DNA from: an archaeon
Lineage (GTDB): Archaea > Thermoproteota > Nitrososphaeria > Nitrososphaerales > Gagatemarchaeaceae
DNA length: 64,000 bases
Reading direction: 5' to 3'
Assembly: GCA_902812495.1 (NCBI GenBank)
Contig: CADDZR010000002.1
Span: forward strand, 43,574-107,573
Shown here: one piece after another, positions 58,440 to 64,000 of the stretch
Layout of the letters: each line of letters starts with the position of its first letter
Numbering within the stretch: the first letter of the stretch is position 1
Made by a program: the position numbers and the translations under genes
The notes under the pieces: model-generated
What the model was told of the DNA's origin: nothing
The model's input: the letters and a program-made list of their open reading frames with translations, nothing else
Database searches by the model: none

Positions 58440-60236
58440 ATGCCCGATTTATCAGCTGTTGAGGTCATGGTACTTGTCAACGAGATTAATGGCAGGCTCA
58501 GAGGAATGTATGTTAATAACGTTTATTCACTTCGCGAGAACCAGATATTTAGGCTAAGGGATGGAGGAAGGGAGAGCTGGCTCATACTTGCGCCTTTAGT
58601 GGGTGCATGGGTATCCGAAAGGATAGGTGAGAGGGAAAGAACATCTGAATTTACGTCAAGGCTCAGGAGCTTTGTCTGTAGAAAGAAGTTTGTTCATTCA
58701 GAACAGGTAAACTTTGACAGGGTATACAAGTTCGTATTCCAGGACAGCGAAAGTATCAATGTTTACCTCGAGGTCCCGCCGCCAGGAAACATAGTTGTAA
58801 CAGATGGGGACGAAAGGATAAAGCTTTGTTTGAGGAACTATGTTACAGCGTCGAGAAAGATAGTTGAAGGAGGTGTGTACACTCCCCCTATTCAGAGAAG
58901 GAAGAAACCGGAAGAGTTGAGGGAAGAAGACATTTCTGATTTTTTTAAGAGAGAGAAGGAAGTTGGTTCAGCAATAGGAAAGTTCGTCGCTCTCCCGAGA
59001 AAATATGTAGCGCTCGTTGTTAAAAGGTTAGGTGTACCTGCAGATACTGAGACATCATTGCTATCTGGAAGAGAGAGTGAGGTAGTAAAAGTAGTAAATG
59101 GTATTATTGAGGAAGCAAAGAAAAGCCCGTATCCATGCATTGCACAAGTTGACGGCGAAAAGGAAATATTTTCTGTAAATGTAGATTCGGCTGAACATAA
59201 ACAATCTATGTCTGAAATATGCGATGAACTATTCCTTCCTTCAATAGTTGCAAGCGAAGAAAAGAGCAGGAGGAGGGAGGAGCTACAACACACTCTCTCA
59301 AGGCTTAGAGAGGAAGCAGCTGAGATAGAGAGGAAAGCAAGTCATCTAAGGGAGGTTGCTGCGAGGGTAAGAAATGCCCTAACAGTAGAGGAGGCAGAAG
59401 CAATACTGAAGGAAGAGAAACTTGATTCAGAATTCAAGGCTAAGAAAGAGCCTGCTTCGCTTTCTTCCCTTATATTTGATAAAGCCAAGGAACTTGAAAG
59501 CAAGAGAAAGCAGGTTATGAAGACAATTGAATCCATATCTTCGAAGCTTGAAAGGGAAGAGGTAAGTGAAAAAAGGAGACAAATACAAATAAAGAAAGCA
59601 AGAAAAGAGTGGTTTGAGAGATTTAGATGGTTTATTACATCCGAAGGAAAACTTGCAATAGGAGGGAGGGACGCTTCATCAAACACACTCCTGATAAGGA
59701 AGTATTTGGAGGAAAGGGACACTGTTTACCATGCAGATATTCACGGCTCACCTTTCTTCATACTAAAGGATGGTATCAACCAGAAAGAAAATGAGATAAT
59801 CGAGGTTGCCCAAGCAACCGCTTCATACAGCTCAGCATGGAAGGTTGGCCTTTCTGCTGCAGACGCATTTTGGGTCGAGAGCAAGCAGGTGTCCCTCTCA
59901 GCCCCCAGCGGCCAGTACCTTCCAAAGGGAAGCTTCCTGATAACAGGAAGGAAGAACTATGTGAGGCACATCCTCTTACAGCTTGCAGTAGGGATAAACA
60001 GGGAAGGGAAGGTCATTGCTGGTCCTGAAACAGCTATATCGAAGTATTCCTTGTGCTATGTTGTCATAGAACCATTTAGGACGAAGAACTCGGAAGTTGC
60101 AAAGAAGATAGCTTCATTCTTCAGGGATGTGACGAGAGATTTTGATGTTAGTGTGGATGAGGTGCTTCTCTCTCTCCCTCCTGGTGGAAGTAGGATAGTT
60201 AGGAGGAAGAACCTGACATCTGAAGGACAAATCTAG
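58440..60236 (+). CDS. NFACT (NEMF/RqcH/Rqc2-like) ribosome quality-control protein
   Basis: A 598-residue protein with the NFACT-N fold (LVNEINGRLRGMYVNNVYSL, and EVPPPGNIVVTDGDERIKL), a helix-hairpin-helix (about 170-200), long coiled coils (EELQHTLSRLREEAAEIERK, about 275-400) and the NFACT-R domain (KEWFERFRWFITSEGKLAIGG, TVYHADIHGSPFFILKDG, YLPKGSFLITGRKNYVRH). The family binds large subunits with blocked nascent chains and adds C-terminal tails. Start ATG 58440 lies next to the divergent EMC6-like gene. Confidence 0.93.
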   Translation: MPDLSAVEVMVLVNEINGRLRGMYVNNVYSLRENQIFRLRDGGRESWLILAPLVGAWVSERIGERERTSEFTSRLRSFVCRKKFVHSEQVNFDRVYKFVFQDSESINVYLEVPPPGNIVVTDGDERIKLCLRNYVTASRKIVEGGVYTPPIQRRKKPEELREEDISDFFKREKEVGSAIGKFVALPRKYVALVVKRLGVPADTETSLLSGRESEVVKVVNGIIEEAKKSPYPCIAQVDGEKEIFSVNVDSAEHKQSMSEICDELFLPSIVASEEKSRRREELQHTLSRLREEAAEIERKASHLREVAARVRNALTVEEAEAILKEEKLDSEFKAKKEPASLSSLIFDKAKELESKRKQVMKTIESISSKLEREEVSEKRRQIQIKKARKEWFERFRWFITSEGKLAIGGRDASSNTLLIRKYLEERDTVYHADIHGSPFFILKDGINQKENEIIEVAQATASYSSAWKVGLSAADAFWVESKQVSLSAPSGQYLPKGSFLITGRKNYVRHILLQLAVGINREGKVIAGPETAISKYSLCYVVIEPFRTKNSEVAKKIASFFRDVTRDFDVSVDEVLLSLPPGGSRIVRRKNLTSEGQI

Positions 60237-60281
60237 CTGATTTTCTTAACGCAAAAGGTAATATGCAATGTTTCAGGAAGA

Positions 60282-62285
60282 GTGCTGTTGGAAGTAATTC
60301 GCCAAACAATAATACAGGATTTCTATCCCTACTCATTGCAAGTGATGTATGTTGCATTTTTCATATCTGGCTTTATCATGCTCTTCGGCTTTTACAGGAG
60401 GCTAAAGGCCTACAACATGGGACCTCTAGAATTTTTGAAGCTGATAACAAGTGACCTCCTAAACAAAGTCAGGAGGTTCGTTGTCTATGCCCTTGGACAG
60501 AAGAAAGTACTCGAAGAGAGGGGAGGAGGAACGATGCATGGAATGCTGTTCTTTGGATTTCTAATGCTTTTTATTTACACAAGCCTCATCTTTATACAGA
60601 CAGACATCCTTCCACTATTTACCTCATTTACATTCATTCAGGGAAACTTTTACCTAGCTCTTGAATTCCTTGGAGATACCTTTGGGATTGCGTATTTAGT
60701 TGGGCTGATAATTGCTGTTTACAGAAGGTACGTAAAGAAGCTTGAAAAACTCGAATCCATACTTGAGGATAAGTTTGTTCTGGGGATGCTTATATGGATA
60801 GGTGCTTCGGGCTTCTTTCTTGAGGCACTAAGGGTCTCAATACTTCAGCAAAACTATAACGAAATTTCATATGTTGGGTATGCTCTTTCCTTTCTCCTAG
60901 GCGGAATACCACTTCTGCAGACCTATGGCTACCTTTGGTTTGCACACATGCTCTCTGTTATGGCTCTGATAGCTGCTACACCTTATACAAAGCTTTCACA
61001 TGTTGTTCTTTCATCCCTTAACATTGCTCTCGCACCTGTCAAGCCGATGGGAAAGCTGAACACACCTTTCAACCTAAAACAGGTTATAGAAAGCAGTGAA
61101 CCGTTCTTCCCCGAGCCTCCAAGGAGGGCCCTTGACCTGAAGCCTTTCCAGATATTTATGGCTGATGCATGCACGAACTGCGGTAGGTGCCAGGAGGTTT
61201 GTCCAGCCTATGCTTCAGGGAGGGAATTAACCCCAAGGCTCCTTGTGAGAGACATAGCAAAGGATGCTATACAGCAGCAAGAGAAAGATGTATTTGAGAG
61301 CGGTGCGCTTACAGAGGATGAGTTATGGTCATGTACGATGTGCAATGCATGTGTATCCGTCTGCCCAGTCATGATAGACCAGGTTCAGTATGTTGTTGAG
61401 TTTAGGAGGACACTTGTAAGTAGCAACAGACTCGACCAGAAAAAGCTCTCCTTCCTTGAGAACATAGCTAGGACAAACAACCCATACGGCCTTCCCCAGT
61501 CCGAAAGGATGGGTTGGATAAGAGAGATGGATGTGAAGACATTCAGCGAGAGACCTGACGCTGAGTACCTCTACTGGATAGGATGTCAGTCGAGTTACGA
61601 CAGCAGAGGTTCAAAAATAGCAAGGGCGATGATAAAGATAATGAAGGAAGCAGGCCTAAACTTTGCTGTGCTTGGGACGGAGGAGATATGCACAGGAGAA
61701 CCTGTGAGAAGGATGGGTGAGGAGGGAAGGTTCCAGGAGATTGCTTTAAAGAACATAGATACAATCAACAGGTACGGTATAAAGAAGATAGTTGTCCACT
61801 GTCCCCACTGCTTTAACACCTTGAAAAATGAGTACCCTGAATTTGGTTTGAACGCAGAGGTAATACATCACACGCAGCTAATTTTTAGGCTCATAAAGGA
61901 AGAGAGAATAAAGGTAAGAAATTCGAATGAGATCCTAACATATCATGATCCATGCAACCTGGGTAGGATAAACGGTATATTTGAAGAGCCGAGGGAAGCG
62001 CTCAGGAAGCTTGGTGTTGAGCTTAGGGAGATGAGGAGAAACAGAATGTCAAGTTTCTGTTGCGGTGGAGGCGGGGCAAACGTGTGGTATAGCGTGCCAG
62101 AAAAGAAGAAGATAAGTTTGATAAGAAGCGAAGAGGCATCTGAAACGGGTGCGAGGAAGCTTGCTGTTGCATGTCCATTCTGTATTGTAATGTTTGAGGA
62201 TGCAATGAACTCGCTTGGAGAGAAAGGAATGAAAACCCAGGATATTGCTGAGATAGTTGCAGAGAACATGGAGATGGGAGCCTGA
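60282..62285 (+). CDS. Membrane-bound HdrD/FadF-like Fe-S oxidoreductase
   Basis: A 667-residue protein. The N-terminal 270 residues hold about six membrane helices with histidines (cytochrome b-like/NarI-type). Then come two 4Fe-4S motifs, CTNCGRCQEVCP (from residue 297) and CTMCNACVSVCP (from about 351). Two CCG-type cysteine domains follow (YWIGCQSSYDSR; VVHCPHC; TYHDPCNLGR; SFCCGGGG). This matches FadF/HdrD-like proteins that pass electrons between electron-transfer flavoproteins or disulfides and the quinone pool. Start is GTG 60282. No flavoprotein partner is in view. Confidence 0.85.
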   Translation: MLLEVIRQTIIQDFYPYSLQVMYVAFFISGFIMLFGFYRRLKAYNMGPLEFLKLITSDLLNKVRRFVVYALGQKKVLEERGGGTMHGMLFFGFLMLFIYTSLIFIQTDILPLFTSFTFIQGNFYLALEFLGDTFGIAYLVGLIIAVYRRYVKKLEKLESILEDKFVLGMLIWIGASGFFLEALRVSILQQNYNEISYVGYALSFLLGGIPLLQTYGYLWFAHMLSVMALIAATPYTKLSHVVLSSLNIALAPVKPMGKLNTPFNLKQVIESSEPFFPEPPRRALDLKPFQIFMADACTNCGRCQEVCPAYASGRELTPRLLVRDIAKDAIQQQEKDVFESGALTEDELWSCTMCNACVSVCPVMIDQVQYVVEFRRTLVSSNRLDQKKLSFLENIARTNNPYGLPQSERMGWIREMDVKTFSERPDAEYLYWIGCQSSYDSRGSKIARAMIKIMKEAGLNFAVLGTEEICTGEPVRRMGEEGRFQEIALKNIDTINRYGIKKIVVHCPHCFNTLKNEYPEFGLNAEVIHHTQLIFRLIKEERIKVRNSNEILTYHDPCNLGRINGIFEEPREALRKLGVELREMRRNRMSSFCCGGGGANVWYSVPEKKKISLIRSEEASETGARKLAVACPFCIVMFEDAMNSLGEKGMKTQDIAEIVAENMEMGA

Positions 62286-63040
62286 GCTGCAACCTCAGGG
62301 AAGCAATAAATGAGGGAAGGGTAACCTTTGGTACGTGGGTAACGATAGCAAGCACTGATGTACCAGATATGCTTGAAGAGGCAGGGTTTGACTGGCTTGT
62401 CTTTGATACAGAGCATGCACCTCTGACACAGCAGAGTGTATCATCAATGATACAGGCAGTTGACGAGACAAGGGTCTGCCCTGTTGTAAGGGTTGGGGCT
62501 GTAGATATGTACTTTGCAAAATCGTACCTTGACATGGGTGCACACGGAATTCTTTTTCCCCTTGTCAACAAACCTGCCGAGGCTAGAAACGCAGTTTCAT
62601 ACTGCAAGTACCCTCCTGTTGGAATTAGAGGTGTCGCGCCTAGGAAGGCGTCTTCCTACGGCAAGAGACTCTCCGACTACATAAGGAATGCAAACAGGAG
62701 CACAGTGGTTGCTGTCCAGATCGAGACAAAGGAGGCTCTTGACAACCTCGAGTCCATAGCATCAGTAAAAGGGGTTGACATTTTATTTGTCGGCCCTACC
62801 GACCTTACGATGTCACTTGGCCTATTTGAGGATAGGAATAATCCAAAGGTAATTGAATCTATGAAGAAGGTTGTAAGGGCTTGCGAGAAAGAAGGTAAGG
62901 TAGCAGGTACGCTTGCACTTGACGAAAATGAAGCAAGACTTGACCTCAGGCTTGGCTTCAAATTCTTGGGCCTTAGTTCTGACTTTAGATTCCTCTTAAA
63001 GGGTGCATCTTCCATCCTAGAGAAAGTAAAGAAACTCTAA
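62282..63040 (+). CDS. HpcH/HpaI-type aldolase, apparent CTG start
   Basis: A TIM-barrel aldolase: FGTWVTIASTDVPDMLEEAG, FDWLVFDTEHAPL, VRVGAVDMYFAKSYLDMGAHG, VQIETKEALDNLESI (metal Glu) and VDILFVGPTDLTMSLG (metal Asp). The first standard start is ATG 62369, but family alignment needs the sequence before it (NLREAINEGRVTFGTWVTI), open from CTG 62282, which overlaps the upstream stop by 4 bases (CTGA). A CTG or other non-standard start is therefore likely (252 residues). These enzymes split 2-oxo acid aldols to pyruvate and an aldehyde. Its end overlaps the convergent MFS gene by 4 bases. Confidence 0.8.
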   Translation: MSCNLREAINEGRVTFGTWVTIASTDVPDMLEEAGFDWLVFDTEHAPLTQQSVSSMIQAVDETRVCPVVRVGAVDMYFAKSYLDMGAHGILFPLVNKPAEARNAVSYCKYPPVGIRGVAPRKASSYGKRLSDYIRNANRSTVVAVQIETKEALDNLESIASVKGVDILFVGPTDLTMSLGLFEDRNNPKVIESMKKVVRACEKEGKVAGTLALDENEARLDLRLGFKFLGLSSDFRFLLKGASSILEKVKKL

Positions 63041-63999
63041 TTTTCTGTGTCAATTCTGGATATTGTCTTCTTTAGAATGGGTATCATGCTACCTGCCAAA
63101 ATTATTATGGAAGTTAAGATAAACGCCTGCTGAACAGTAAGGTATCTGAGGAGAACACCTCCAAATAATACGCCAAAAGGTATCGAAACATAGTTAATAA
63201 GGTTCCTGAATCCAAGAACCCTGCCAAGCCGCTCCCTTGGAACAATCCTCTGGTAGTATGCGCTCAGTATTATTGCTGAGATAGGTATCGATGCACCCAG
63301 AAGGAACATGACGATTGAGGAGGAAACTAAATCTCTTGTGAGTGCAAGTGCAGCAACAAAGAAAGCAATTGCGTTAGTCGAAAGTATTATTGCTGACCTT
63401 CTTTCCTTTATCTCCCCTCTTCTCGCAAGAAGGGCTGACATTACAACTATTCCTGCAGAACTTAGAGCGTTAAGCAAACCCCATCCTATGCTTCCAACTC
63501 CAAGCACGTTGAGTGAGAATACTAGAAGATAGACGTTCCAGAATGCTGCAAGCCCAAAGTTCATTATGCTGTACGCTGTTGCAAGCCATAGAAGTTCCTT
63601 CCTCGTCCTGAAGAAATCAAAACCTTCCTTAAACTCCTTCAACCATTCCCTTTTCTCTCTAACCTCGAAACCAACATTCCTTATCATTAGCAGTGCTCCA
63701 ACAAGGAAAAAGAAGCTTAAGCTGTCTATTAACATGGAGAAAGCAGTGCCTATCAGGTATATAGATATCCCTGCAAGAGCAGGACCGAAAATGCTGTCTA
63801 TATTTAATACTGCTGTCATCAGAGAGTTTGCCTTGAAAAGGAGGTCTCTCTCAACTATCTGAGGTGTAAACGCATCTGAGGTCATCTCGAATAGTGCACC
63901 AAGTCCTCCCACAGCAATTAGGCATGGGTAAATGACAACAGTAGGAAGACTCCCAAGAAATTGAAGAAACGAGAGAAGAGCGAATATTGTTCCTCTGAT
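63037..63999 (-). CDS. MFS transporter, C-terminal part (cut by window edge)
   Basis: The frame is open to the right edge; 320 codons are present. Repeated hydrophobic segments (AFSMLIDSLSFFFLVGALLMI, FGLAAFWNVYLLVFSLNVLG, SIPISAIILSAYYQRIVPRERLGRV) match the second part of a 12-helix major-facilitator protein of the macrolide-efflux/MefA type. ERLGRVLGFRNLINY is the loop after helix 10. The substrate is unknown. Its gene converges with the HpaI-like gene. Confidence 0.85.
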   Translation of the reverse strand: MRGTIFALLSFLQFLGSLPTVVIYPCLIAVGGLGALFEMTSDAFTPQIVERDLLFKANSLMTAVLNIDSIFGPALAGISIYLIGTAFSMLIDSLSFFFLVGALLMIRNVGFEVREKREWLKEFKEGFDFFRTRKELLWLATAYSIMNFGLAAFWNVYLLVFSLNVLGVGSIGWGLLNALSSAGIVVMSALLARRGEIKERRSAIILSTNAIAFFVAALALTRDLVSSSIVMFLLGASIPISAIILSAYYQRIVPRERLGRVLGFRNLINYVSIPFGVLFGGVLLRYLTVQQAFILTSIIILAGSMIPILKKTISRIDTEN

Positions 64000-64000
64000 T

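Noticed and set aside
1..64000. CRISPR arrays, insertion sequences and rRNA genes
   Set aside because: No regularly spaced repeats, terminal inverted repeats, transposase motifs or rRNA signatures were seen on reading the window.

Overview
The window is archaeal chromosome. It carries a histone, an Sm-like protein, eS17, a RIO2 kinase, a RadB recombinase, the KEOPS subunit Cgi121, an archaeal-type AdoMet synthetase, an AK6/Fap7 kinase and a tRNA gene with introns. Many genes have a TATA-like box about 25 bases before the start codon, as in leaderless transcripts, and TTG/GTG starts are common. Most arginine codons are AGA/AGG. The gene mix (histone, eukaryote-like RNA and protein quality-control genes, ThiR, tRNA introns) suggests a TACK-type lineage, possibly on the Nitrososphaeria side, but no single marker here fixes the taxonomy.

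Layout. 1-3.6 kb: the end of a type IV pilus/secretion operon (ATPase, two GspF-like membrane proteins, a pilin-like peptide, a HerA-like ATPase). 3.6-8.6 kb: AK6, MsrA, small membrane proteins, homoserine dehydrogenase and aspartate kinase. 8.7-12.5 kb: tRNA-Glu, histone, TatD, and an overlapping operon of eS17, a SerK-like serine kinase, a ubiquitin-like protein and Cgi121. 12.5-18.5 kb: central carbon block (TIM, glutamate dehydrogenase, class I FBPase, DhnA-type aldolase, PEP synthase). 18.5-20.8 kb: PadR-controlled ABC-2 exporter. 20.8-25.5 kb: a decayed region, a two-intron tRNA-Gln, a class V aminotransferase, a SerB-like phosphatase, ArgS and tRNA-Arg. 25.5-28.0 kb: remnant of an element integrated at tRNA-Arg. 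28-37 kb: TldE/TldD, oligoendopeptidase, a CBS-HPF fusion, a T4 endonuclease V-like glycosylase and a second PadR operon. 37-45 kb: fasciclin protein, MMPL transporter, secreted phosphoesterase, PfkB kinase, IDH-family enzyme, acylphosphatase, MarC. 45-52 kb: tRNA deacylase, AbrB-PhoU regulator, CTP synthase and a ThiR-linked thiamine cluster. 52-55 kb: nucleoside/pentose salvage. 55-64 kb: RIO2, MetK, LSm, RadB, an EMC6-like membrane protein, NFACT, a membrane HdrD-like Fe-S protein, an HpaI-like aldolase and a partial MFS transporter.

How it works together. The carbon genes describe gluconeogenesis from pyruvate/PEP to fructose 6-phosphate, with amino acids feeding in through glutamate dehydrogenase. 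Aspartate-family synthesis, serine phosphorylation and dephosphorylation, and thiamine recycling are each grouped. Peptidases and nucleoside-catabolic genes fit growth partly on peptides and nucleosides.

The most distinctive points are: the two-intron tRNA-Gln; the eroded integrative element with an integrase fossil and a tRNA-end repeat; a possible archaemetzincin gene broken by an internal inversion; 3' overlap of all 12 core convergent gene pairs; two genes that appear to need CTG or another non-standard start; and near-perfect palindromes at the starts of ppsA and of one padR.
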